Shown here piece after piece: positions 44,387-52,917 of a stretch of 64,000 bases of DNA. Position 1 is the stretch's first letter; each line of letters opens with the position of its first letter. Where the stretch lies: the NCBI GenBank assembly GCA_019187225.1, contig JABAQQ010000001.1, positions 62,001 through 126,000 of the forward strand, in the 5' to 3' direction. The notes beneath the pieces are model-generated. The model was not told the DNA's origin. It was given only the letters and a program-made list of their open reading frames with translations, and did no database searches. Origin of the DNA: Saprospiraceae bacterium (GTDB lineage Bacteria; Bacteroidota; Bacteroidia; Chitinophagales; Saprospiraceae). The position numbers and the translations under genes are program-made.

Positions 44387-45379
44387 ATGGAGAACTTCGA
44401 CGAACATATTGACGAGCGCATTGCGCGCCATTTAGCCGGTGAAACGACGCCGGAAGAGGATGCCGTGCTGCAAGCCTGGATAGCGAAATCGCCTGAAAAT
44501 CAGCGTTATTTTGCCGATCTTCAGGCGATTTGGGTGAAATCCCCCGCCCTGCGACCCGCCGCATCCCACTCCGTGGACACGGAAGTCGCCCTGAAAAAAG
44601 TGAAGGCGCGGTTGAATGGAGGCGGTGCCGTCCGCCCCCTGGCGGTGCGCATGAATTTCCTGTGGAAAGCCGCAGCGGGCGTCGCATTGGCACTGGCTGC
44701 CGTCTATTTTCTTTGGCTGAGACAAACGCCTGCACCTCCCACCATGATTGCTGCATCCGGCAGCACCCTGACAGACACGCTCTCGGATGGATCAGTGGTA
44801 ACGCTCAGCCGCCAATCGGGATTGGCACTGGCAGCAAAATTCAACAAGCGCGAGCGGCGCTTGCGGCTCCACGGCGAGGCTTATTTTGAAGTAAACCCCG
44901 ACACCGCACGTCCTTTTATCGTTGAGGTTTCGGAAATCGAAGTGCGGGTTGTCGGAACCGCTTTCAACGTGGACAATGCAACCGATTCCAGTGCAGTGAC
45001 TGTCTTAGTTACGGAAGGCAAAGTGCGGGTCAGCGCGCGCGGCCAATCGCTGTTGCTGCTGGCCGGCGATGGCGCATTGTACGATAAAAGGACAGGGACG
45101 CTCAGTCGTATGGAAGCCCAGCAAAACCCGCCGGCGATGAACCGGGTGTTTTTCTTCGATGCCACCCCGCTACCTGATGTGATCCGCCAGGTGGAAAAAG
45201 CATACGGCATCAAAATCACGCTGAAAAACAAAGCATTGGAAAAATGTGTGCTCACCGCCCGATACAACAACCTGCCGCCGGAACGGGTACTCAGTCTGAT
45301 CGCCGAATCTTTTTCCCTGCAACTCTCGAAAACGGAAAATGGGGAATATGTGCTGGAGGGGGAAGGCTGCGGGGAGTGA
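44387..45379 (+). CDS. FecR-family anti-sigma factor
   Basis: A 330-residue inner-membrane protein. An N-terminal cytoplasmic anti-sigma region (residues 1-85, ERIARHLAGETTPEEDAVLQAW) precedes one membrane helix (AAAGVALALAAVYFLWL), the FecR domain (TLTDTLSDGSVVTLSRQSGL to VLVTEGKVRVSA) and a C-terminal DUF4974 domain (VFFFDATPLPDVIRQVEKAYGIKITL). It is 110 bases downstream of the ECF sigma gene. FecR proteins receive a signal from an outer-membrane STN-domain partner, which here is encoded by the next gene. Confidence 0.95.
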   Translation: MENFDEHIDERIARHLAGETTPEEDAVLQAWIAKSPENQRYFADLQAIWVKSPALRPAASHSVDTEVALKKVKARLNGGGAVRPLAVRMNFLWKAAAGVALALAAVYFLWLRQTPAPPTMIAASGSTLTDTLSDGSVVTLSRQSGLALAAKFNKRERRLRLHGEAYFEVNPDTARPFIVEVSEIEVRVVGTAFNVDNATDSSAVTVLVTEGKVRVSARGQSLLLLAGDGALYDKRTGTLSRMEAQQNPPAMNRVFFFDATPLPDVIRQVEKAYGIKITLKNKALEKCVLTARYNNLPPERVLSLIAESFSLQLSKTENGEYVLEGEGCGE

Positions 45380-45432
45380 ACTCAGATATGCCCTCCAGGG
45401 GAACAAACTCAAACATAACATCTGCCGAGAGT

Positions 45433-47304
45433 ATGCGCTTTGAAAACAATTGCCGTTTCGTTCACTGCCTGCTTCTTTTCCTGCTTTTGTCAGCAGGTAC
45501 CCTCTGTGCCAACAACGTGCTCGAACGGCGGATCACCGTCAGTTTCAACCAGGCTTCGCTGAAAAGCGCTCTCGACGAGGTGGCCCGGCTCGGCGGTTTC
45601 GAGTGGTCGTACAACGCCCGCATCCTCGACCAAAGCCGCCACGTGAGCCTTCCGCCCGGAAGCCGCACCGTGCGCGAGACGCTGGTGCTGCTGCTCGGCG
45701 ACGATTACACTTTCAAACAAAGCGGCGAATACCTCATCCTGAAAAGAAACAAGAAGCCGCAACAGCGATTGAGCGGTTATCTCCTCGATCCGCGCACCGG
45801 CAAAAAGATACCGAACGCAACCATCTACGACCGCCAGACGCTGCGTTCCACCATGACCGACAGCAGCGGGTTCTACGAACTGCCGGTATCGCCCCGCTCT
45901 GAAATCGTCATTTCCAAACTCGATTACCGCGATACGGTGCTGCAGGTGACCTCCCAAACGCCGCGTTTTGTGCAACTCGAACTGACTCCGGATACATTAC
46001 CCGAGAGCCTGCCCTTTTCGATCCGCAGGCAGGTCAACCAAACATCCTACGCTTTGGAGCAGTTTTTTGTAAAAACCTCGCAGTCGTTGAACGCTCTGAA
46101 CGTGACGGATTCGTTGCACCGCCGCTTTCAACTTTCTTTGCTGCCCGGTATCGGCACCAATCAACGGCTGAGCGGCAGCGTGGTCAACGACCTCTCCGTC
46201 AATATTTTAGTGGGTTATTCGCGCGGCAACCGCATGCTCGAATTTGCGGGGGTGGGCAATATTACCCGTGAAGATATGACCGGTGTGCAGGCGGCAGGAC
46301 TGTTCAACAACCTGTCAGGCAACGCAACCGGTGTGCAGGCTGCGGGTATTTACAACTATGTGGGCGATACGCTGAGCGGCCTGCAGGCCAGCGGCGTGGC
46401 CAACTTAGCCGGCTACGGCAAAGACGTGGCCATGCAAGCCGCCGGAGTGATCAACTTAGTGCCGCACGGGCGTTTCGCCGTGCAGGCCGCCGGAGTAGCC
46501 AACCAGACCGATACGGTCACGGTGCTGCAAGCCGCGGGTGTCTGGAACGGCGCGCGCACCCTGTTGTACGGCGTACAGGCCGCCGGGGTGAGCAACCACG
46601 CCAAACGCGCCAACGCCGCAGCGCAGTTTGCCGGAGTGAGTAATAGCATCGGTGGCGGAAAAATCCGGGTGCAGATCGCCGGCGTGGCGAATGTAGCCGA
46701 TTCGCTCGAGGGAATTCAGATATCTGGTGTGTACAACCACACCCGGTATTTGCGGGGCGTCCAGATCGGACTCATCAATTTCGCTGGAAAAAACGAGGGC
46801 CTGCAGATCGGCCTGCTCAACTTTTCCCGCCAGGGCGGTTACATCGCGCTCGAAGCCAGCGCCAACGATGTGTTGTGGGGCAACCTGGCATTCAAATCGG
46901 GCACTCCCCGGTTCTACGTCACGCTCACTGCAGGGACTGACTCGATCGCCATTCACAAAGAATCGCTGTGGGCGGTAGGCGCCGGTATCGGCGCCCACGC
47001 GCGGCTCGCTCCCTGGTGCGGACTGACTTTCGATCTTATTCACCGCCACCTGAACGAAGGTTATGTGGACGATGCAATACAGGAATGGGAACAATTCGCC
47101 CTGGGATTTGACCTGCGCATCGCCGGCGGCCTGCATATTGGCGCGGGGCCGACTGTGAACCTCCTGGTCACCGACCCCGAAGACCCGGAAAGTCCCGGCA
47201 TCCGCTCGCGCGTGGTGAAAAACAACCTCCTGCCTGCCGGCGCAGGCGACGGCTGGTTGTCGGGATGGGTGGGCTGGACAGCGGCGGTGCGGTGGCGGTT
47301 TTAA
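45433..47304 (+). CDS. STN-domain surface protein with LA_2272-type repeats
   Basis: A 623-residue exported protein; the ATG at 45433 gives a signal peptide (LLLFLLLSAGTLCANN). An STN domain follows (ITVSFNQASLKSALDEVARLGGF, residues ~30-95), then a carboxypeptidase-regulatory-like domain (LSGYLLDPRTGKKIPNATIY). Residues ~270-470 are a run of ~10 short repeats of the form GVQAAGVYN/GLQIGLLNF, as in the LA_2272 surface-repeat family, ahead of a barrel-like C-terminus. In classical systems the STN domain belongs to a TonB receptor that signals to FecR; here it is joined to a repeat protein. The signal sensed is unknown. Confidence 0.85.
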   Translation: MRFENNCRFVHCLLLFLLLSAGTLCANNVLERRITVSFNQASLKSALDEVARLGGFEWSYNARILDQSRHVSLPPGSRTVRETLVLLLGDDYTFKQSGEYLILKRNKKPQQRLSGYLLDPRTGKKIPNATIYDRQTLRSTMTDSSGFYELPVSPRSEIVISKLDYRDTVLQVTSQTPRFVQLELTPDTLPESLPFSIRRQVNQTSYALEQFFVKTSQSLNALNVTDSLHRRFQLSLLPGIGTNQRLSGSVVNDLSVNILVGYSRGNRMLEFAGVGNITREDMTGVQAAGLFNNLSGNATGVQAAGIYNYVGDTLSGLQASGVANLAGYGKDVAMQAAGVINLVPHGRFAVQAAGVANQTDTVTVLQAAGVWNGARTLLYGVQAAGVSNHAKRANAAAQFAGVSNSIGGGKIRVQIAGVANVADSLEGIQISGVYNHTRYLRGVQIGLINFAGKNEGLQIGLLNFSRQGGYIALEASANDVLWGNLAFKSGTPRFYVTLTAGTDSIAIHKESLWAVGAGIGAHARLAPWCGLTFDLIHRHLNEGYVDDAIQEWEQFALGFDLRIAGGLHIGAGPTVNLLVTDPEDPESPGIRSRVVKNNLLPAGAGDGWLSGWVGWTAAVRWRF

Positions 47305-47428
47305 AAAAAGTATAGCAGCGGCGTCAGGGTAAATCCGCCGGTTGGGTGTCTCCATTTGAAAAACAAGAAACGCCGTGTACCTTCTAGGTTCATGTAAATT
47401 TTCACAAAAACAACTTTTTCAATACGTT

Positions 47429-48154
47429 ATGAAAGCACAAACAAAAATTCCGTTTGCATTCGCAACCCTCGTATCTCTGGTGATGGTCGCCACCTCCTGC
47501 GATGATTTTCTTGGCGTCAAAGGAACGGGCGACAAGCTCACTGAAAACCGCAACGTAGAAAACTTTCACGCGCTCGAGATCAGCGCTCATGGCCAGGTGG
47601 ATCTCCGCGTGGACAGCGTGTATCGCGTGGAAGTAACCTGCGAAGAAAGCATCATTGACTTCCTCGAAACGGTGGAAGACAACGGCGTGCTCAAAATCCA
47701 CTTCGACCGCGACGTGTACGACGTGGACGGCCTGCGCATCCGCGTGTGGGCGCCCAACTGGGATGCTATCGAAACCAGCGGCAGCGTGGACGTCAATGCT
47801 CCCGATGCCATCAGTGGCGATGACCTGGAGATCAAACTTTCAGGCAGTGGCAACATGCGCCTCTTTGATGTTGATTTTCAGGAAATCAACACCCAGATCA
47901 GCGGCGACGGCAACATTATCCTCGGCGGCAGCGCACACACCTTGAACTGCTCCATCAGCGGCAGCGGTAACGTAGATGCCCTCGATTGCCCGGTGCAGAT
48001 CGCCAAAGTAACCATCAGCGGCAGCGGCAATGCCAAACTCGACGTGAGCGAACAACTCGACGTGATCATCAGCGGCAGCGGCAATGTGGAATACAAAGGC
48101 AACCCCGTGGTAACCAGCCAGATTTCGGGGAGCGGGAAGGTGAAGAAGATTTAA
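47429..48154 (+). CDS. Head GIN domain (DUF2807) lipoprotein
   Basis: A 241-residue lipoprotein: the signal ends in the lipobox VATSC (Cys near residue 23). The mature part is a DUF2807/head-GIN beta-helix domain with repeated SGSGN motifs (ISGSGNVDALDC, ISGSGNAKLDV, ISGSGNVEYKG), a parallel-helix arrangement. An upstream ATG at 47375 would add 18 residues without a signal-like start. Proteins of this type are frequent in Bacteroidota surfaces, and their function is unknown. It is followed by a good intrinsic terminator. Confidence 0.9.
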   Translation: MKAQTKIPFAFATLVSLVMVATSCDDFLGVKGTGDKLTENRNVENFHALEISAHGQVDLRVDSVYRVEVTCEESIIDFLETVEDNGVLKIHFDRDVYDVDGLRIRVWAPNWDAIETSGSVDVNAPDAISGDDLEIKLSGSGNMRLFDVDFQEINTQISGDGNIILGGSAHTLNCSISGSGNVDALDCPVQIAKVTISGSGNAKLDVSEQLDVIISGSGNVEYKGNPVVTSQISGSGKVKKI

Positions 48155-48165
48155 GGACTTTTCAG

Positions 48166-48207
48166 CAGTCGGGGTGCGGTTGTTTGCTGCGCCCCGGCTG
48201 TTTTTTT
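48166..48207 (+). terminator. Intrinsic terminator after the DUF2807 gene
   Basis: Stem CAGTCGGGG (48166-48174) pairs with CCCCGGCTG (48192-48200) with one G:T, followed by seven Ts. It ends transcription of the 47429 gene. Confidence 0.85.
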
Positions 48208-48250
48208 CAGGTGTTTTGAATCAACAAACACATCAGTTTAAGTAAGATTT

Positions 48251-48321
48251 TCCCTCTTTACCGCTTCCCTCAGCCTGCTGGCATCGCTGCCGTCTGCTAT
48301 GGCGAAAAATGGTTGTCTGTC
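48251..48321 (-). pseudogene. Decayed remnant of the alaS 3' end (distal copy)
   Basis: About 70 bases on the minus strand resemble the last ~23 codons of alaS. The shared words TGGCATCGCTGCCG and GCGAAAAATGG align with GCATCGCTGCCG and GCGAAAAACG in the nearer copy (52763-52891). The remnant has at least one indel and in-frame disruptions, so it does not code. It is in the same orientation as alaS and lies 5.1 kb away from it. Confidence 0.75.
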
Positions 48322-48537
48322 CGATAGGGTTGCGTTATGACAGACCAAAGTAGAGGTTTTGGAATTTATGCAAAATAACCGCTGCAAAAAAACAGTGTTC
48401 TCCTTTAGGTTTTAGGTGAGTACCTCTATTTTTGAGCCGTGGTTAAGGTGTCCATGCCCGCGAGGGTTGTCCCTTAGGAATGAGGCAGTGGGAAGAAACA
48501 TCTACAAACCTGATTCACAGTGTAATTAACAAAAAAA
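48322..48537. other. Non-coding spacer
   Basis: Between the alaS remnant and the nested palindrome; no gene, promoter or repeat is recognised here. Confidence 0.5.
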
Positions 48538-48709
48538 GTAAAAACTTAGGCAGGGGCAGCGCCCCGAAAAATTTGTAGCAGAAAGACCGATATTATTTCG
48601 TGGAGGGGCAGCGCCCCGTAACATATTCCGGGGCGCTGCCCCTCCACGGTGATTTTGTGCATAAATCACTACAAATCTTTCGGGGCGCTGCCCCTGCCTA
48701 AGTTTTTAC
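48538..48709. mobile_element. Nested palindromic element (MITE-like)
   Basis: The outer arms 48538-48578 and 48669-48709 are 41-bp reverse complements with one mismatch. Inside is a second perfect 20-bp inverted repeat (48599-48618 and 48629-48648). The words GGGGCAGCGCCCC or GGGGCGCTGCCCC occur four times, twice in each orientation, so the element can fold into a double cruciform. There is no transposase. It ends 17 bases before the ATG of the hydrolase gene. Confidence 0.85.
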
Positions 48710-48726
48710 CAAAAAAAAATGATTAT

Positions 48727-49695
48727 ATGCGTTTAATGTTGGTTTTAATTTTTTCAATTGCATATTTTGTTTCTTCTGCTCAAAATACGGGAACAAAAAC
48801 TTTTAGAACCGACAGTTTAATTGTTGTTGCAAGGAACCCTGAAAAGGGATTTCACCATGACTACCTTTTATTTATTCCCAGGAAAACTCCCCTGGACAAA
48901 AAGTTATTTCTACTTGTAGAGCCAAATAACACAGGCAAAATATCTGACAGCATAGAAGTTCACAAAAAATATGCTATACATTTGGCTACCGTGAGCTCGG
49001 TTGGAAATAACATTTCTACAGAGTTAAAACTACCTTTACTTGTTCCGGTTTTTCCGAGACCGGAATCACAGCCTTTGATATATACGCATGCTTTGGACAG
49101 AGATGTAATGTTAGAAAGTTTACCGGAGTTAAAACGACTTGATTTACAATTATTGGAAATGATAGAAGATGCTAGAAATATACTGATCTCTATGGATATT
49201 CAGGTTGATACCAAAATTTTCATGAATGGTTTTTCGGCTTCAGCATCGTTTACAAACCGTTTTTCTTTAATACATCCTGAAAAGATAAAAGCATTGGCAA
49301 TAGGTGGATTTAATGGAAAACTTATGATTCCTCAAAACGAAATCAATGGAATTAAAATCGACTACCCCATTGGAGTAAAGGACTTTAATGAATTATTTGG
49401 TAAAAGTTTTGACATCAATACATATAGACAAATTCCCCAATTCATTTATATGGGAAAATTAGATGAAAATGACGCCATTCAGTTTGACGATGCTTATAAC
49501 GAAAATGAACGAAAAATAATCAATGACAATATAGGTAGTCATGTGCAAGACAGATATTTGGCATGTCAGAAAATATATCAGGAAAACAACATTAACGCAA
49601 TCTTTAAAACGTACGAAAATGTTGGACACTGGACTACATCAGACGTGAATTTGGAGGTTATAAAATTCTTCTTGAAACAAATGCAGGAAAATTAG
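48727..49695 (+). CDS. Secreted alpha/beta-hydrolase-like protein
   Basis: A 322-residue protein. The ATG at 48727 gives a signal peptide (MRLMLVLIFSIAYFVSSAQ). The nucleophile elbow is probably GFSAS (MNGFSASASFTNRFSLIHPEKI), and the C-terminal GHW (NVGHWTTSDV) may hold the catalytic histidine; overall it resembles feruloyl-esterase/polyhydroxyalkanoate-depolymerase-like hydrolases. The gene is clearly AT-richer than its neighbours, and its A/T-ending codon use is unlike the surrounding genes, indicating horizontal acquisition. It sits inside the alaS-tail island. Confidence 0.7.
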   Translation: MRLMLVLIFSIAYFVSSAQNTGTKTFRTDSLIVVARNPEKGFHHDYLLFIPRKTPLDKKLFLLVEPNNTGKISDSIEVHKKYAIHLATVSSVGNNISTELKLPLLVPVFPRPESQPLIYTHALDRDVMLESLPELKRLDLQLLEMIEDARNILISMDIQVDTKIFMNGFSASASFTNRFSLIHPEKIKALAIGGFNGKLMIPQNEINGIKIDYPIGVKDFNELFGKSFDINTYRQIPQFIYMGKLDENDAIQFDDAYNENERKIINDNIGSHVQDRYLACQKIYQENNINAIFKTYENVGHWTTSDVNLEVIKFFLKQMQEN

Positions 49696-49720
49696 AAAAT
49701 CTACCGCTAACACCGCACTG

Positions 49721-50018
49721 CCACCAACCCGCCGCAAAGCGTTCGCACATTTTCGGGCTAAAATTTTCGTCTAATTTCAGGCGGTACATCAGGCGGCATT
49801 GAAAGCAACTTCTACGAAATTTTCGAGGCTCATTTCGGAGCCAGAAGCGCAATACGTTCTCTACCTGGTTTTGGTACCGATGGGAGGTGAGCAAGGACAG
49901 AAGGGAAACGGAGGATGTTACAAAAATCCGGATCGAAGGTTATCAGACAGCGATTTTCTGTCAAGATCGCTTGATAAATGTCCATGTCGGTGGCGCCGCT
50001 AAGTGCTTCGCCTCTGTG
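49721..50018 (-). pseudogene. Rearranged remnants of a DUF5615 PIN-like toxin gene
   Basis: On the minus strand, 50018-49830 encodes HRGEALSGATDMDIYQAI, then LITFDPDFCNILRFP, the middle of a DUF5615 protein (the normal pattern is EGLSGATD..IW..A....R.LIT.D.DF..I). The normal N-terminus, MYRLKLDENFSPK, is found downstream of it, at 49789-49721. The order is therefore N-terminus after middle, which cannot give one functional product. A plausible origin is partial deletion between two tandem copies. Confidence 0.7.
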
Positions 50019-50103
50019 GCAGAAATTGCATAAAATCGGCAAAATCGCGCAATTCATTTGCCCCAATGTGCCAACCTCTCCATATTGGGAGCAAAAACGC
50101 TCA

Positions 50104-50808
50104 ATGCGCGAACGTATCAAACGCCATCTGCCAATTGGTTACCTCAATTATTACCGGTATTTCAAAAGCCTGGTGGCTAACTACCCTTTCTCTTCCGGGG
50201 CATTGCCCGGTATTTTTGATGAAATATACCGCACTCACTACTGGAAAGGCCGGGACAGTGTTTGCGGTCCTACTTCAGGTGCCGCGGAAACGATCGCCCT
50301 TCGAATCGCTCTCCAACAATTGTGGCGCGACCTTTCCGTTCGTTCCGTGCTCGATATCCCTTGCGGCGATTTCGCCTGGATGAAAGAAATGGACCTCTCC
50401 GGCATTGCCTATACCGGCGCCGACATCGTACCTGCTATGGTCGGAGAAAATAACCGTTTGTATGCCGCACCCAACATCCGGTTCGAATGCCTTGACCTGA
50501 CGCGTTCCATACTGCCTTCAGCCGACCTGGTAATCTGTCGAGATTGCCTCTTGCATTTATCATTCGAGCATATACACCAGGCCGTTACCCGGATTAAACA
50601 CAGCGGCAGTACCTGGCTGCTTTGTACCTCCTTTGTCCAAAATAAATTCAATTACGACATCCGGGATGGTCTTTGGCGTACACTCAATATGCAAAAGAGT
50701 CCCTTCCGTTTCCCCCCACCGGAGCGGATTATCCCCGATAATCAGTTGTTGGAGAGCGGTGTTTACCGGGATAAAGCATTGTGTCTGTGGAGGGTTTCAG
50801 ATATTTGA
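50104..50808 (+). CDS. Class I SAM-dependent methyltransferase
   Basis: A 234-residue protein. Motif I is SVLDIPCGDFAWMKEMD near residue 88, followed by YTGADIVPAMV and, later, ICRDCLLHLSF. The start at 50104 (MRERIKRHLPIG) is preferred because the upstream open frame is the antisense of the DUF5615 remnant. It leads a three-gene set with a glycosyltransferase and a PIG-L deacetylase, so methylation of a surface glycan is a reasonable inference; no specific substrate can be named. Confidence 0.8.
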   Translation: MRERIKRHLPIGYLNYYRYFKSLVANYPFSSGALPGIFDEIYRTHYWKGRDSVCGPTSGAAETIALRIALQQLWRDLSVRSVLDIPCGDFAWMKEMDLSGIAYTGADIVPAMVGENNRLYAAPNIRFECLDLTRSILPSADLVICRDCLLHLSFEHIHQAVTRIKHSGSTWLLCTSFVQNKFNYDIRDGLWRTLNMQKSPFRFPPPERIIPDNQLLESGVYRDKALCLWRVSDI

Positions 50809-50845
50809 CAGCATTGAAAATGTCAATAACGAAACTATAAATTAA

Positions 50846-51964
50846 ATGAAAATCCTTTTTTACAATGACCCTCAACAAGCGTTTGGCGGCGCTGAATCTT
50901 ACTGGCATGACACTGCTTTTTTCCTTCGTGCAGCGGGTATATCGGTGCATGAGTTTTCCTTCAAACGACCTGCGTCCAGCGTGTCCACTTTTTTCCCGCA
51001 AAAGCACATCATCGGACAGTTCCTGCAGGCCATCGAGCAGTTCAAGCCGGATATCGTACACCTCAACAAAAATCTGCTATTCGCCGTCAGTATTCATAAG
51101 GCGCTGAAATCTATCCGGGTGCCGGTCGTGTCCACTGTCCACGATTATCATACCATTCCCTTTGCTACAGATATTCGCAATCGCCTCAAACTGTGGGTGT
51201 ATCCGTTCAGACGTTGCGCTGCAACGCATATCATTCCATCACTCGCATATTTCAACCATCTGAAAAACAACAACATATCGGATATTCATCACATCCCGCA
51301 TTTCATCCACCCGGGAGAATGGGCATTCAATAACCGCTACAATGTGCATGGGAAACAATTGCTGTATGTAGGTCGTCTGGAAAAACAAAAAGGCATTTGG
51401 GTACTGCTCGAAGCCTTGCAGATCTTGTTGAAAAAGGATAGAGATGTGCACCTTTCTATCATTGGTGAAGGCAGCGAAGCAGCCCGTACCAGGCGCTTTA
51501 TAGCACATAATCGCCTCGATTCGTACGTGACTCTGCTTGGTGAAATATCCCGGCATGAAATACTGCACTATTTCCACTGTTCCACTTTACTCGTCATGCC
51601 TTCGCTAAAAGATGAGATGTTCGGGTTAGCCGGGTTGGAAGCGCAGGCAAGCGGACTGCCTGTGCTGGCCAGCAACCTGACCGGCATACGGGAATGGTGT
51701 CGCCACGCAGAGAGCGGATGGATGGTATCACCCGGTGACGCGGCCACACTGGCAGCCGGCATTGAATACCTTTTGGCTCATCCTGACCTGCGAGAGACGA
51801 TACGCCACCAGGCGCGACAACAAGTGATTACTGAGTTCCCTGTCGAAACATCCATACAGGCGCTTATCGGGTTGTACCGGGAATTATTGGGCGTCCACAC
51901 TAATAATTTACAGATTGGCCGGAGATTCAATGATTCGTTCGAAGCCAATAAAATCACCCTGTAA
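50846..51964 (+). CDS. Glycosyltransferase family 4
   Basis: A 372-residue GT-B enzyme. The N-terminus has the GT4 opening with a Gly-rich loop (DPQQAFGGAESYWHD), and the C-terminal half has LLYVGRLEKQKGIWVLLEAL, LSIIGEGSE and the nucleotide-sugar binding E-x7-E region (MFGLAGLEAQASGLPVLAS). GT4 enzymes transfer sugars with retention of configuration, usually to lipopolysaccharide, capsule or exopolysaccharide precursors. It follows the methyltransferase by 37 bases and precedes the deacetylase by 15. Confidence 0.93.
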   Translation: MKILFYNDPQQAFGGAESYWHDTAFFLRAAGISVHEFSFKRPASSVSTFFPQKHIIGQFLQAIEQFKPDIVHLNKNLLFAVSIHKALKSIRVPVVSTVHDYHTIPFATDIRNRLKLWVYPFRRCAATHIIPSLAYFNHLKNNNISDIHHIPHFIHPGEWAFNNRYNVHGKQLLYVGRLEKQKGIWVLLEALQILLKKDRDVHLSIIGEGSEAARTRRFIAHNRLDSYVTLLGEISRHEILHYFHCSTLLVMPSLKDEMFGLAGLEAQASGLPVLASNLTGIREWCRHAESGWMVSPGDAATLAAGIEYLLAHPDLRETIRHQARQQVITEFPVETSIQALIGLYRELLGVHTNNLQIGRRFNDSFEANKITL

Positions 51965-51979
51965 ATCACTACTGGCTAT

Positions 51980-52711
51980 ATGTTCCGCAACCCGTTGCTC
52001 CAACGCTATTTGCAATTCAGGGAAGCTGTGTACAAGCGATATTCCAAATTGCATCATGTAGAATTCCTCGAAGGTCCCGATGTGCTGGTATTGTCACCTC
52101 ATCCTGATGATGATGCGTTCGGATGTGGAGGCACTATCATACGGCATCTCACGCAAGGACACCGGGTTTCAATCGTGTATCTGACTGATGGCGGGCGTGG
52201 CATTGCCGGAAAAAACGCCGTTCAAACGAGCGCAATACGACGGCAGGAGGCGATATGTGCAGCAGATATTCTCGGCATTAGCAAAGAAAATTTGTATTTC
52301 ATGGGCCAACCTGACGGCCGGTTATCTGTCACTCCCGCCAATGTACAGTGGCTCCGCGATCTGCTTCAACGGCTCAGCCCCGACTTGATTTATCTGCCTT
52401 CCATTGTTGACAATCATCCCGACCACTACCAAACCAACTTATTGCTAAAATCTGCTCTTCAACGGCCTGTACTATTAGCCGCCTATGAAATATGGACCCC
52501 TTTCATACCGAACCGCTTAGTGGATATTACGACCGTCATGCCGCAAAAACAGGCCGCCATGCAGACCCATCAGAGCCAGCATGCTGCACTCGATTACGCC
52601 TCGGCCATAACGGGCCTGAACAGTTACCGAGGCCGGATGTACGCTAAAAAACCCATGGAATACGCCGAAGCTTTTTTAGTGGCGGAAAGCGGCGAATATC
52701 CGTGGGGATGA
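51980..52711 (+). CDS. PIG-L (LmbE-like) deacetylase, cytoplasmic
   Basis: A 243-residue N-deacetylase with metal-binding SPHPDDDAFGCGG near residues 39-51 and the distal NHPDHYQTN motif that supplies the third ligand. There is no signal peptide. Such enzymes remove acetyl from N-acetylglucosamine-type groups in precursors such as BshB or MshB substrates. Together with the adjacent GT4 it recalls the BshA/BshB pair of bacillithiol synthesis, but the GT4 lacks convincing BshA hallmarks, so a surface glycan role is equally likely. Confidence 0.88.
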   Translation: MFRNPLLQRYLQFREAVYKRYSKLHHVEFLEGPDVLVLSPHPDDDAFGCGGTIIRHLTQGHRVSIVYLTDGGRGIAGKNAVQTSAIRRQEAICAADILGISKENLYFMGQPDGRLSVTPANVQWLRDLLQRLSPDLIYLPSIVDNHPDHYQTNLLLKSALQRPVLLAAYEIWTPFIPNRLVDITTVMPQKQAAMQTHQSQHAALDYASAITGLNSYRGRMYAKKPMEYAEAFLVAESGEYPWG

Positions 52712-52762
52712 CGAATGCTTTTCCGACCCGCGTCAACGCGTGGCGTTAATTAGTCCAAAAAT

Positions 52763-52891
52763 CTACAAATATCCCTTTACCCCTTTAACCGCTTCCTCCA
52801 ACCCGCTCGCATCGCTGCCGCCTGCCGTAGCGAAAAACGCCTGACCGCCGCCGCCTTTCAGGTACTTTTGAGCGAGTTCACGGACGGTTCC
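52763..52891 (-). pseudogene. Duplicate of the alaS 3' end (proximal copy)
   Basis: This 129-base minus-strand frame encodes VRELAQKYLKGGG, GQAFFATAGGSDASG and LEEAVKGVKGYL, ending in a stop. It is nearly identical to the last 44 residues of AlaS (53389-53520 in this window): one Ile and one Gly missing, His to Tyr and Pro to Ala. Third positions have diverged, so the copy came from a related genome or is old. It lies 0.5 kb from the intact gene, in the same orientation, with the nucleotidyltransferase gene between them. Confidence 0.93.
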
Positions 52892-52917
52892 ACTCGAATC
52901 GCTTAAATGAAACTCAT

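Noticed and set aside
49978-50103. N-terminal extension of the methyltransferase gene
   Set aside because: This stretch is the antisense of the DUF5615 remnant, and the family-like part starts at 50104.
50846-52711. Bacillithiol biosynthesis pair (bshA/bshB)
   Set aside because: A GT4 next to a PIG-L deacetylase is suggestive, but the GT4 lacks convincing BshA hallmarks, there is no bshC, and the methyltransferase fits a surface-glycan cassette better.
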